This document shows, piece by piece, positions 15,498 to 23,565 of a stretch of 41,185 nucleotides of DNA; position 1 is the stretch's first letter; each line of letters begins with the position of its first letter. Made by a program: the position numbers and the translations under genes. Below the pieces are notes generated by a model. The model searched no databases. It was not told the DNA's origin and saw nothing but the letters and a program-made list of their open reading frames with translations. Source of the DNA: Prevotella sp. UBA2739 (GTDB lineage Bacteria > Bacteroidota > Bacteroidia > Bacteroidales > Bacteroidaceae); NCBI GenBank assembly GCA_002353525.1, contig DEJV01000017.1, positions 2,037-43,221 of the forward strand, in the 5' to 3' direction.

Positions 15498-15887
15498 ATG
15501 AGAAAGAGATTTAAACTGTCCGTATTAGTCGTCATCTTGTTAGTTCTTGCAAATGGGGTAACGGGATGTAAAGACGACGCTCAGGAGTATGAGAGTGTCG
15601 AGAAATGTGATTGTGGTCAGCAATTTATTAAGAAAGTGGAAGGCGTTGGAACAGTATCTTTTAATAGTACTGTCGGCAAATGACAGATAACAGTTGCCGT
15701 TGAAGGAAGCTATGACTCTGCATCAATGTATTTGGTTTCCGGAGAAAAGAAACTTGACGCTTATGCAAACCAGAAAGTGTCGTTCTCTGGAAAAGCATAC
15801 AGTCTATCGAACGAAGAAGATTTAACTCTTCCTGCCGGAACAGATTGCTATTGCATAACTTTATCCACAATAGAATTATCAAAATGA
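15498..15887 (+). pseudogene. Array lipoprotein 2, interrupted by an in-frame TGA
   Basis: The frame opens with ATG and a lipoprotein signal (MRKRFKLSVLVVILLVL, lipobox VTGC, then KDDAQ) and is stopped by TGA at 15681-15683 after 61 residues. The same frame stays open beyond it for 67 more codons, QITVAVEGSYDSASMYLVSG and onward to LSTIELSK and TGA at 15885-15887. The downstream part looks like ordinary protein sequence, so one base change, most simply TGG to TGA (Trp), would restore a 129-residue lipoprotein similar in size to its neighbours. A recent nonsense mutation or sequencing error is most likely; readthrough is possible but unsupported. Confidence 0.75.
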
Positions 15888-15900
15888 ACTAAAATAAGTG

Positions 15901-15975
15901 GTTTAACAATCTTTAGTCAGTATTACTTATAAAAGCACATATTATGTCTAACAATTATAAAAGAAAGGAACGCTT
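15901..15975 (+). promoter_or_regulatory. Conserved leader of the lipoprotein array, copy 3
   Basis: It shares TTTAGTCAGTATTACTTATA and AAAGCACATATT with the second leader and ends with the same AAAAGAAAGGAACGCTT before the start codon. The middle part diverges. Confidence 0.5.
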
Positions 15976-16344
15976 ATGAGAAAGAAAATCGTAAAAGCCC
16001 TGCTGCTGATGCCAGCAACATTAGTATTGCTCCTATCGACCTTGGCCCTTTCGGGATGCCATGACGACAATGATGATGTGAACATGGTGGATTTTTATGG
16101 AAAGGAAGTTCCCTGTCACCTTATGAGTGTCGATGACATGCCAGAATGGCTCCAGAAGCTTGTGAAGAAAGGTGAGGCTCTGGAAGTGTTTCTAGGGTCT
16201 TATGAGGAAGAAAAGGTATATCACGTCAAATGGGCATGGTCATCTTCATCATCTGGTCAAAACTTTGACAGCGACGGTATCGGTTTGGAAGTCCCTAGAG
16301 ATGCTGTTAGTAATTGGATTTGTATTTATACGTATGCTTTTTAA
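15976..16344 (+). CDS. Array lipoprotein 3, function unknown
   Basis: The 122-residue protein begins MRKKIVKALLLMPATLVLLL and has the lipobox ALSGC followed by HDDNDD, a strongly acidic run fitting a surface-export signal. The first 70 bases of the gene are nearly identical to those of array lipoprotein 4, after which the two proteins are unrelated. The mature part (about 88 residues) contains EWLQKLVKKGEALEVFLGSY and a serine-rich WSSSSSGQ stretch. No family is recognised. The gene starts 88 bases after the end of the interrupted gene and ends 92 bases before the next. Confidence 0.75.
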   Translation: MRKKIVKALLLMPATLVLLLSTLALSGCHDDNDDVNMVDFYGKEVPCHLMSVDDMPEWLQKLVKKGEALEVFLGSYEEEKVYHVKWAWSSSSSGQNFDSDGIGLEVPRDAVSNWICIYTYAF

Positions 16345-16436
16345 TTCCCCAATAAATAGAGTTGACAAATGAAGAAGTATAGTTTACTAGCATTATTAAT
16401 AGTTTCAAGAATATTCTTTAAAAGAAAGGAAAGCTT

Positions 16437-16964
16437 ATGAGAAAGAAAATCGTAGAGGCCCTGCTGCTGATGCCAGCAACATTAGTATTGATCCTATCGA
16501 CCTTTGTCCTCACTGGGTGTGGTGACAATGACGATACGTTTTCCTTATCCCCCACTGATGCAAGTGTGCAGATTCGCGACTTTTTCAACAGTATAAATGC
16601 TCTATCTGACATGAGGATAAGCGGCTTCTTTGAGGATGTCGACTGTAAAGAGGCTACTCTCATCATAAATAATGAGAATCAATTGCGTTCAGCCTACACA
16701 GGTGCTGCTCAGATACCGCAAGTTGATTTTTCCAAGTACACATTAATTATCGGCCAGATTTATGAATCAGCAAGCTGGACTCTGAAAAAGCAAAAGATGG
16801 TTGTTGATGGGGAAGATGCTACTTTATTCCTTTATTATGAAACTACAAACGAAGCAGTAGTAGCTGTACAAACAGAAATCTTCTATTGGGGTTTATATCC
16901 CAAAACAAATGTACAAAATGTGAAGTTAAGAATATATTACAATGGCAAGGAATTCAGTAATTAA
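16437..16964 (+). CDS. Array lipoprotein 4, function unknown
   Basis: The 175-residue protein starts MRKKIVEALLLMPATLVLIL with lipobox VLTGC and then GDNDD. The signal region is almost identical at the DNA level to array lipoprotein 3, suggesting copying of the 5' end. The mature domain includes a helical start (DASVQIRDFFNSINALSD) and a beta-rich body with CKEATLIINNENQL, KYTLIIGQIYES and a closing KLRIYYNGKEFSN strand. I cannot name a family. The short leader (16411-16436) keeps the AAAAGAAAGGAAAGCTT block. Confidence 0.77.
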   Translation: MRKKIVEALLLMPATLVLILSTFVLTGCGDNDDTFSLSPTDASVQIRDFFNSINALSDMRISGFFEDVDCKEATLIINNENQLRSAYTGAAQIPQVDFSKYTLIIGQIYESASWTLKKQKMVVDGEDATLFLYYETTNEAVVAVQTEIFYWGLYPKTNVQNVKLRIYYNGKEFSN

Positions 16965-17063
16965 AAGATTTGCACTTTTTCCAATATTGCTGTGCTGTGC
17001 ACAGATTATTATCGGATAGTGTAGAGTAATATTAGTATAATTATTTAAAAGAAATGAAAGTTT

Positions 17064-17570
17064 ATGAGAAAGAAAACCGTAAAAGCCCTGCTGCTGATCC
17101 CTTTGCTATTAGCTATGGTAGCATTTGCAGGGTGTGGCAATGACAATCAAGTAGAGAGCAAAGAGAAAAACTTGGATATGTCATTGTCCATATTCAATAG
17201 TGGTGAAGGCAAGAGTAAAGAATGGTTGAATAGCAATGAGCCCATCATCTTTCAATTAATCATTCGAACGTCTTCAAATCTAATCTTAGCGAGCGACTTA
17301 AAAAGCGACGATCTGATTGTAGGAGATGATTTCTTTTCTGTTTATACAGAAGATGGTAAATTGCTGCGAGCACCTCAAATGGAAAATCTCTCAATAGAGG
17401 TGATGGAAATAGCCAAAGAAGTGTACGTGATTCGTTATCTGTGGGATTCCATGTTTTTCGAAAAAGGTAATTACTATACTGAATTTAATGTTCGATATAA
17501 TTCAACTCCTGGGCAGAAAGAAAAACACTATAAAACAGAAACCTTTAAAAAATCATTTGAAATTAAATAG
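17064..17570 (+). CDS. Array lipoprotein 5, function unknown
   Basis: The 168-residue protein begins MRKKTVKALLLIPLLLAMVA with lipobox AFAGC followed by GNDNQ, a weaker acidic tail than its neighbours. The mature part has a possible immunoglobulin-like beta pattern (EPIIFQLIIRTSSNLILASD, VYVIRYLWDS, YYTEFNVRYNS), but no family is recognised. The leader at 17041-17063 retains TTTAAAAGAAATGAAAG before the ATG. Its stop codon TAG (17568-17570) touches the remnant of a type IX cargo gene that lies immediately downstream. Confidence 0.77.
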   Translation: MRKKTVKALLLIPLLLAMVAFAGCGNDNQVESKEKNLDMSLSIFNSGEGKSKEWLNSNEPIIFQLIIRTSSNLILASDLKSDDLIVGDDFFSVYTEDGKLLRAPQMENLSIEVMEIAKEVYVIRYLWDSMFFEKGNYYTEFNVRYNSTPGQKEKHYKTETFKKSFEIK

Positions 17571-17689
17571 TTTATGAGGTTAACGGCAACAGCCGCACAC
17601 TTGACACATCGTCGTGGCTGAAGGGCATTTACATAGTCAGGGCTATTGTCGACAAAGAGATTCTTTCAGAGAAAATCACTATACAGTAA
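17570..17689 (+). pseudogene. Remnant of a type IX secretion C-terminal sorting domain
   Basis: The open frame reads VYEVNGNSRTLDTSSWLKGI and then YIVRAIVDKEILSEKITIQ with a TAA at 17687-17689. This is the typical end of cargo proteins of the Por/type IX secretion system: a short LDTSSWxKGIYIV strand pair and a basic, beta-rich last strand. There is no start codon or upstream gene body; the frame closes just before 17567. It is therefore the surviving 3' end of a deleted or replaced secreted-protein gene. Confidence 0.75.
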
Positions 17690-17709
17690 TCTGCATGTGA
17701 GTGGGCTGC
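17654..17709 (+). repeat. 56-bp direct repeat, copy 2
   Basis: Identical over 56 bases to 15151-15206. It covers the last 12 codons (stop included) of the type IX remnant and the sequence up to the left arm of a terminator hairpin. The two copies bracket array lipoproteins 2 to 5. Confidence 0.88.
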
Positions 17710-17725
17710 CGTGGGGCAGCCCACT
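17700..17725 (+). terminator. Hairpin after the type IX remnant
   Basis: AGTGGGCTGCC (17700-17710) pairs perfectly with GGCAGCCCACT (17715-17725) around the loop GTGG. It is probably the former terminator of the lost gene. The following gap to 17876 shows nothing else that I can name. Confidence 0.6.
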
Positions 17726-17876
17726 TCCGGTATATGAAACAATCCGTGTGTGTCGGTCATTGCCTTCCATCGTCTATCTGAGGCTATCAGGGCTATAGCA
17801 TTGTGTGCAAACGCGAGTTTTAGGTTAAAAAATCAAATATTTGCCTATTATATTAGGTGGTTCGGCGAAAAATGAG

Positions 17877-17884
17877 TACCTTTG
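17877..17884 (+). promoter_or_regulatory. -7 promoter box for tig
   Basis: TACCTTTG matches TAnnTTTG, 45 bases before the trigger factor ATG. No well-spaced TTTG element is evident upstream. Confidence 0.6.
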
Positions 17885-17929
17885 CACCTCAATTTCAGAT
17901 AAATATAAAAAACAAGATAAAATAAGACG

Positions 17930-19291
17930 ATGAAAATTCAATTCGAAAATCCAGACAAGGTCAATGGTCTGATGACCCTGACCGTTGAAGAGGCAGACTT
18001 TAAGGAGAATGTCGAGAAGACACTCAAGGACTATCGCAAGAAGGCAAACATCCCCGGTTTCCGTCCAGGCATGGTGCCCATGGGACTCATCAAGCGCCAG
18101 TTTGGCGCATCGGTGAAGGTGGATGCAATCAACAAGGTGCTCGGCGAGGAGATGTACAAATACATTAGAGAGAACAACATCCAGATGCTGGGCGAGCCCC
18201 TGCCTGCAGAAAACCAGGACCCCGTTGACATTGAGGGCGAGGCTCCCTACGTGTTTAAGTTCGACGTGGCCGTGGCTCCCGAGTTCAAGATTGAGCTGAA
18301 CGGCAAAAACAAGATTGACTATTACAACATCGAGGTTGACGACAAACTGATTGACAATCAGGTGGACATGTTCGCCAGCCGCAATGGCCATTATGATAAG
18401 GTGGAAGAGTACGACGGCGAAAAGCGCGACATGCTGTATGGTGACCTGAAGGAGCTCGACGCCGACGGTAACGCCAAGGAAGACGGCGTGGTGGTAGAGC
18501 ATGCCATGATGATGCCCCTCTACATCAAGGACGAGGAGCAGAAGAAACTCTTCGACGGTGCCAAGCTGGGCAGCGTCATCACCTTCAACCCCCGCAAGGC
18601 ATATCCCGACAACGACTCTGAGGTATCGTCGCTGCTGAAGATTGACCGCGAAAAGGTGAAGGATATGACATCCGACTTTACCTATCTCGTGACCGAGATT
18701 TCTCGCTTCGTGAAGGCCGACGTGAACCAGGAACTGTTCGACCAGGTGTATGGCGAGGGCAACGTGAAGAGCGAGGAGGAGTTCCGCGGACGTATTGCCG
18801 AGGAGATTAAGAAGCAGCTGAGCGTAGACTCTGACTATAAGTTCCTGCTCGACGTGCGCAAGTATTGCGAGGAGAAGGTGGGTCAGCTGACCTATCCCGA
18901 TGCCATCCTGAAGCGCGTGATGCTGAATAATAATAAGGATAAGGGCATGGACTTCGTCGAGAAGAACTACGAGCAGAGCATCAAGGAACTGACCTGGCAC
19001 CTGATTAAGGAGCAGCTGGTGGCTGCCCAGGGCATCAAGGTCGAGGAGAGCGACGTCGTGGAGGCCGCCAAGGGTGCCGCCCGTGCACAGTTTGCCCAGT
19101 ATGGCATGAACAACGTTCCCGAGGAGTATCTGGAGAACTATGCCAAGGAGATGATTAAGAAAGGGGACAACGTGCAGGGACTCGTTGACCGCAGCATCGA
19201 CCAGAAACTGATTGTCGCCCTGAAAAATGCCGTAAAACTGAACGAAAAGAGCATTTCACTCGACGACTTTAATAAGCTGATGGAGGCTTAA
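17930..19291 (+). CDS. tig: Trigger factor chaperone
   Basis: The 453-residue protein carries the ribosome-docking signature in its N-terminal domain, GFRPGMVPMGLIKRQFG at about residues 43-59. A middle region of about residues 150-240 corresponds to the FKBP-like domain, although it is divergent and acidic. A long helical C-terminal domain rich in Lys, Glu and Gln follows. Trigger factor binds near the ribosome exit tunnel and shields nascent chains. As in many bacteria it is followed by clpP and clpX. It has its own promoter box and marks the return to conserved, GC-richer sequence after the lipoprotein array. Confidence 0.93.
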   Translation: MKIQFENPDKVNGLMTLTVEEADFKENVEKTLKDYRKKANIPGFRPGMVPMGLIKRQFGASVKVDAINKVLGEEMYKYIRENNIQMLGEPLPAENQDPVDIEGEAPYVFKFDVAVAPEFKIELNGKNKIDYYNIEVDDKLIDNQVDMFASRNGHYDKVEEYDGEKRDMLYGDLKELDADGNAKEDGVVVEHAMMMPLYIKDEEQKKLFDGAKLGSVITFNPRKAYPDNDSEVSSLLKIDREKVKDMTSDFTYLVTEISRFVKADVNQELFDQVYGEGNVKSEEEFRGRIAEEIKKQLSVDSDYKFLLDVRKYCEEKVGQLTYPDAILKRVMLNNNKDKGMDFVEKNYEQSIKELTWHLIKEQLVAAQGIKVEESDVVEAAKGAARAQFAQYGMNNVPEEYLENYAKEMIKKGDNVQGLVDRSIDQKLIVALKNAVKLNEKSISLDDFNKLMEA

Positions 19292-19323
19292 ACAACTTTT
19301 TTTAGAAAAAACTTCTCGAAAAT

Positions 19324-19394
19324 AGAGAGGTTATCGACTTTTTTTATTAACTTTGTTCCTACGAACAAAAAAATAGAAGGTCGATGACCTCTTT
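19324..19394 (+). promoter_or_regulatory. Large hairpin enclosing the clpP promoter box (possible attenuator)
   Basis: GAGGTTATCGAC (19327-19338) pairs with GTCGATGACCTC (19380-19391) with one G-T wobble and extends a few pairs on both sides. The right arm runs directly into TTTTTTATATA. A nested GTTC-CTAC-GAAC hairpin sits in the loop. Read-through RNA from tig could form it as a terminator, while transcripts started inside it could not. Confidence 0.45.
19348..19355 (+). promoter_or_regulatory. -7 promoter box for clpP
   Basis: TAACTTTG matches TAnnTTTG, about 60 bases before the clpP start. It lies in the loop of the large hairpin described around it. Confidence 0.55.
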
Positions 19395-19415
19395 TTTATA
19401 TATCATAGAGAAAAA

Positions 19416-20084
19416 ATGATGAACGATTTTAGAAAATATGCAACCAGGCATCTCGGAATGAACGGCATGATGCTTGATGATGTGATGAAGGCTCAGGCCC
19501 AGTATCTGAACCCCTATATCCTGGAGGAGCGTCAACTGAACGTGACGCAGATGGATGTGTTCTCTCGTTTGATGATGGACCGTATTATTTTCCTCGGAAC
19601 ACAGATTGACGACTATACGGCCAATACGCTGCAGGCGCAGCTGCTCTACCTCGACTCTACCGATCCGGGTAAAGACATCTCTATCTATATCAACTCGCCC
19701 GGCGGCAGCGTGACGGCCGGACTGGGCATCTACGACACCATGCAGTTCATCACCAGCGACGTGGCTACCATCTGCACGGGCATGGCTGCCTCGATGGCTG
19801 CCGTGCTGCTGGTCAGCGGACAAGAAGGCAAGCGCTCGGCTCTGCCCCACAGCCGCGTGATGATTCACCAGCCGCTGGGTGGCGTGCAAGGTCAGGCCAG
19901 CGATATCGAGATTGAGGCCAAAGAGATTCTGAAGTTCAAGAAAGAACTTTACAACATCATCTCCGAGCATTCGCACACTCCTTATGAGAAGGTGTGGGCC
20001 GACAGCGACCGTAACTACTGGATGAATGCCGAGGAAGCCAAGGAGTATGGAATGATTGACGAAGTGTTGAAGAGGAAGAAGTGA
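19416..20084 (+). CDS. clpP: ATP-dependent Clp protease proteolytic subunit
   Basis: The 222-residue serine peptidase has Ser126 in the GMAASMAAVLL motif and His151 in RVMIHQP; the catalytic Asp falls near residue 200. YINSPGGSVTAGLGIYD is the typical strand-turn preceding the active site. It assembles as a double heptamer and degrades unfolded or tagged proteins with ClpX or ClpC. The first two codons are both ATG (19416 and 19419), so the start is uncertain by one codon. The stop TGA (20082-20084) lies two bases before the preferred clpX ATG, showing tight coupling. Confidence 0.95.
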   Translation: MMNDFRKYATRHLGMNGMMLDDVMKAQAQYLNPYILEERQLNVTQMDVFSRLMMDRIIFLGTQIDDYTANTLQAQLLYLDSTDPGKDISIYINSPGGSVTAGLGIYDTMQFITSDVATICTGMAASMAAVLLVSGQEGKRSALPHSRVMIHQPLGGVQGQASDIEIEAKEILKFKKELYNIISEHSHTPYEKVWADSDRNYWMNAEEAKEYGMIDEVLKRKK

Positions 20085-20086
20085 GA

Positions 20087-21319
20087 ATGAAAAAAGTTTG
20101 CAGCTTTTGCGGAAGAAGCGATAAGGAGGTGAAACTGCTCATCACGGGAATCAATGGCTATATCTGTGAGGATTGCACCAAGCAGGCCTACGAGATAGTA
20201 CAGTCTACGGGAGTGCTCAGCAATAGCAGAAAGAACAATGCGGAGCCCTTTAAACTGAAAAAGGTGCCCAAGCCTCGTGAAATTAAGAAATTCCTTGACC
20301 AATATGTCATTGGCCAGGACGAGGCCAAACGCTATCTGTCGGTGTCGGTGTACAACCACTACAAGCGTCTGCAGCAGCCGGCTGACGACAATGGCGTGGA
20401 GATAGAGAAGAGTAATATTATTATGGTGGGCAGCACCGGCACGGGCAAAACCCTCTTGGCGCGTACCATTGCCAAACTGCTCGATGTGCCTTTCACCATT
20501 GTCGATGCCACGGTGTTCACCGAGGCCGGTTATGTGGGTGAGGATGTGGAGAGCATTCTCAGCCGATTGCTGCAGGTGGCCGACTACGATCAGGCTGCAG
20601 CCGAGCGGGGCATTGTGTTTATCGACGAGATAGACAAGATTGCGCGCAAGAGCGACAATCCTTCCATCACCCGCGACGTGAGCGGTGAGGGTGTACAGCA
20701 GAGTCTGCTGAAACTGCTGGAGGGTACGGTCGTGAATGTGCCGCCACAGGGTGGCCGCAAGCATCCCGACCAGGATTACATCCACGTCGACACGCGCAAC
20801 ATCCTCTTCATCTGCGGCGGTGCCTTCGACGGCATCGAGCAGAAGATTGCCCAGCGACTGAACACCCGCGTGGTGGGCTACAACTCGGTGCAGAACGTGC
20901 GCAAGATTGACAAGAAAGACCTCATGAAGTACGTGCTGCCCCAAGACCTGAAGTCGTTTGGGCTGATACCCGAGATTATCGGCCGTCTGCCCGTGCTGAC
21001 GCATCTGAATCCGCTGGACCGTACGGCCCTTCGCAGTATCCTCACTGAGCCGAAAAACTCTATTGTCAAGCAGTATGTAAAACTTTTTGAGATGGACGGC
21101 ATCGCCTTGACCTTCGACGACGACGCCCTCGACTATATGGTCGACAAGGCTGTGGAATATAAGCTTGGCGCCCGCGGATTGCGCTCTATTGTAGAGAATG
21201 TGATGATGGACGCCATGTATGAGATTCCCTCGAAGCGCGTGAAGACCTTCAAGGTGACCCTCGACTATACAAAGACACAGATGGAGAAAGCGCTGGTGCA
21301 GCACCAGCACTCCGCCTGA
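20087..21319 (+). CDS. clpX: ATP-dependent Clp protease ATP-binding subunit ClpX
   Basis: From the ATG at 20087 the protein is 410 residues; a GTG at 20081 would add two residues and overlap clpP by four bases. The N-terminal zinc-binding domain shows CSFC near residues 5-8 and CEDC further on. The AAA+ domain has Walker A GSTGTGKT, Walker B IVFIDEID, sensor and pore motifs, including GYVGEDVES. ClpX unfolds substrates and feeds them to ClpP. All parts are intact and of normal length. It forms a three-gene proteostasis cluster with tig and clpP. Confidence 0.95.
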   Translation: MKKVCSFCGRSDKEVKLLITGINGYICEDCTKQAYEIVQSTGVLSNSRKNNAEPFKLKKVPKPREIKKFLDQYVIGQDEAKRYLSVSVYNHYKRLQQPADDNGVEIEKSNIIMVGSTGTGKTLLARTIAKLLDVPFTIVDATVFTEAGYVGEDVESILSRLLQVADYDQAAAERGIVFIDEIDKIARKSDNPSITRDVSGEGVQQSLLKLLEGTVVNVPPQGGRKHPDQDYIHVDTRNILFICGGAFDGIEQKIAQRLNTRVVGYNSVQNVRKIDKKDLMKYVLPQDLKSFGLIPEIIGRLPVLTHLNPLDRTALRSILTEPKNSIVKQYVKLFEMDGIALTFDDDALDYMVDKAVEYKLGARGLRSIVENVMMDAMYEIPSKRVKTFKVTLDYTKTQMEKALVQHQHSA

Positions 21320-21348
21320 AATATAACCGGAAACACGCTACTTTTACC

Positions 21349-23526
21349 ATGACTAAAGAAGTTAATCTTACACTAAAACTGAAACAATACTTTGGATTCG
21401 ACAAATTCAAAGGCGATCAGGAAGCTATCATCCGCAACGTGCTGGATGGGAAAGACACATTTGTGCTCATGCCGACAGGAGGCGGCAAGTCGCTCTGCTA
21501 TCAGTTGCCCTCGCTGCTGATGGACGGGACGGCCATTGTTATCTCACCCCTGATTGCGCTGATGAAGAATCAGGTGGACGTGATTAACGGTATGAGCGAG
21601 GTAAATGGGGTGGCGCACTATCTGAACTCGTCGCTCAACAAGGCGGCTATCGACCAGGTGAAGTCCGACATCCTGAGCGGCATCACCAAACTGCTGTATG
21701 TAGCTCCCGAGTCGCTGACAAAAGACGAGAACGTGGATTTCCTGCGGAGCATCAAGATCTCTTTCTATGCCATCGATGAGGCACATTGTATTTCGGAGTG
21801 GGGACATGACTTCCGCCCGGAATACCGCCGCATACGTCCTATCATCAACGAGATAGGGAAGGCGCCCGTCATTGCCCTGACGGCCACAGCCACCGACAAG
21901 GTGCGCACCGATATCAAGAAGAACCTGGGCATTCTGGACGCTACCGAGTTTAAGAGCTCGTTCAACCGTCCTAACCTCTACTATGAGGTGCGACCCAAAA
22001 CCAAGGATATTGACAAGCAGATTATTCGGTTTATCAAGCAGAATCCCGGCAAGAGCGGCATCATCTATTGCCTGTCGCGTAAGAAGGTGGAGGAATTGGC
22101 TGCCATCCTTCAGGCCAACGAGATCAAGGCGGCTCCCTATCATGCCGGACTTGACTCGGTGACGCGCTCACAGACACAAGACGACTTCCTCATGGAGGAG
22201 ATCGACGTCATCGTGGCCACCATTGCTTTCGGCATGGGTATTGATAAGCCCGACGTGCGCTTCGTGATTCATTATGACATTCCGAAGAGCCTGGAAGGCT
22301 ACTATCAGGAGACCGGACGTGCAGGCCGCGACGGCGGAGAGGGAAAGTGCATCACGTTCTATGCCTACAAGGACTTGCAGAAACTGGAGAAGTTCATGGA
22401 AGGAAAGCCCGTGGCAGAGCAAGACATCGGCCGCCAACTGTTGCAGGAGACTGCCGCTTATGCCGAGTCGTCGGTATGCCGCAGGAAGATGCTGCTCCAC
22501 TATTTCGGCGAGGAGTATCACAAGGAGAACTGCGGCAATTGCGATAACTGTCTGCATCCGAAGACGAAAATCGAGGCACAGCAGGCTCTTGAGATTGTGC
22601 TTCGCGCCATCCTGGCCATCAAGGAGAACTTCCGCACCGACTACGTCATCGATTTCGTAAAGGGCAAGGAGAGCAACGAGATATTGGCTCACAAGCATCA
22701 GGAACTCGAAGAGTTCGGATCGGGCGAGGACGAAGACGAGAAGCTGTGGAACCCCGTGATTCGTCAAGCGCTGATTGCCGGCTATCTGAAGAAAGATGTA
22801 GAGAACTACGGATTGCTGAAAGTAACCCCTGCAGGAAAGAAGTTCCTGAAGAATCCTGTCAGTTTCATGATTGTGGAAGACGTGGAGTTCAAGGACGATG
22901 ACGACGAGGGCAATGTGGAAGGCGGCGGAATGGTGCTCGACCCCACGCTGCATGCCATGTTGAAAGATCTCCGCAAGAAGGTGGCCCAAAAGCAGAAAGT
23001 GCCTCCTTATGTGGTGTTCCAGGATGTGTCGCTCGAGCAGATGGCAACGGTTTATCCCGTGACCATCGAGGAGCTGCAGAACATTCAGGGTGTGGGCGCC
23101 GGTAAGGCGCGCCGCTACGGCAAGGATTTTGTCGAACTGATTAAGAAACACTGCGAGGAGAATGAGATAGAACGCCCCGAGGAACTGCGGGTGCGTACCG
23201 TTGCCAAGAAGTCGATGCTGAAAGTGAAAATCATTCAGAGCATCGACCGCAAGGTGGCACTCGACGATATTGCCAACGCACAGGGCATCGACTTCGATGA
23301 GCTGCTCGACGAGGTGGAGGCCATTGTCTACAGCGGAACCAAGCTGAACATCGACTACTTCCTGGAGGAGGTGATGGACGAAGACCATGTGGACGACATC
23401 TACGACTATTTCATGGAGAGCGATACCGACAACCTCGACGACGCCATGGAGGAATTAGGCGAGGACTACAGCGAGGATGAAGTGCGGCTGGTGCGCATCA
23501 AGTTCCTCTCTGAGATGGCCAACTGA
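21349..23526 (+). CDS. recQ: ATP-dependent DNA helicase RecQ
   Basis: The 725-residue protein is a full RecQ. Motif I is GGGKSLCYQLP, motif II IDEAHCISEWGHDF, followed by TATA and the motif VI QETGRAGRDG. The zinc subdomain is seen in CRRKMLLHYFGEE followed by CGNCDNC. A winged-helix (RQC) region follows, and an HRDC domain lies around VYPVTIEELQNIQGVGAGKA. The acidic C-terminus (about residues 640-725) is longer than in E. coli RecQ (about 610 residues). RecQ acts in replication-fork repair and recombination. It follows clpX by 29 bases and may be cotranscribed. Confidence 0.95.
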   Translation: MTKEVNLTLKLKQYFGFDKFKGDQEAIIRNVLDGKDTFVLMPTGGGKSLCYQLPSLLMDGTAIVISPLIALMKNQVDVINGMSEVNGVAHYLNSSLNKAAIDQVKSDILSGITKLLYVAPESLTKDENVDFLRSIKISFYAIDEAHCISEWGHDFRPEYRRIRPIINEIGKAPVIALTATATDKVRTDIKKNLGILDATEFKSSFNRPNLYYEVRPKTKDIDKQIIRFIKQNPGKSGIIYCLSRKKVEELAAILQANEIKAAPYHAGLDSVTRSQTQDDFLMEEIDVIVATIAFGMGIDKPDVRFVIHYDIPKSLEGYYQETGRAGRDGGEGKCITFYAYKDLQKLEKFMEGKPVAEQDIGRQLLQETAAYAESSVCRRKMLLHYFGEEYHKENCGNCDNCLHPKTKIEAQQALEIVLRAILAIKENFRTDYVIDFVKGKESNEILAHKHQELEEFGSGEDEDEKLWNPVIRQALIAGYLKKDVENYGLLKVTPAGKKFLKNPVSFMIVEDVEFKDDDDEGNVEGGGMVLDPTLHAMLKDLRKKVAQKQKVPPYVVFQDVSLEQMATVYPVTIEELQNIQGVGAGKARRYGKDFVELIKKHCEENEIERPEELRVRTVAKKSMLKVKIIQSIDRKVALDDIANAQGIDFDELLDEVEAIVYSGTKLNIDYFLEEVMDEDHVDDIYDYFMESDTDNLDDAMEELGEDYSEDEVRLVRIKFLSEMAN

Positions 23527-23565
23527 GCAGGCCGGGCACAGCATTGTGGCTGGTATCTATATTCT

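Noticed and set aside
15681..15683. Selenocysteine at the in-frame TGA
   Set aside because: No SECIS-like hairpin directly after it, and a surface lipoprotein of this type is not a known selenoprotein; nonsense mutation is simpler.
17825..19000. Long minus-strand frame opposite tig
   Set aside because: A shadow frame of the clearly conserved trigger factor gene; His/Leu/Val-rich composition is typical of antisense frames here.
20015..21310. Long minus-strand frame of 431 codons opposite clpX
   Set aside because: Antisense shadow of the intact ClpX coding sequence.
22168..23388. Long minus-strand frame of 406 codons opposite recQ
   Set aside because: Antisense shadow of RecQ motifs with no promoter, signal or family features.
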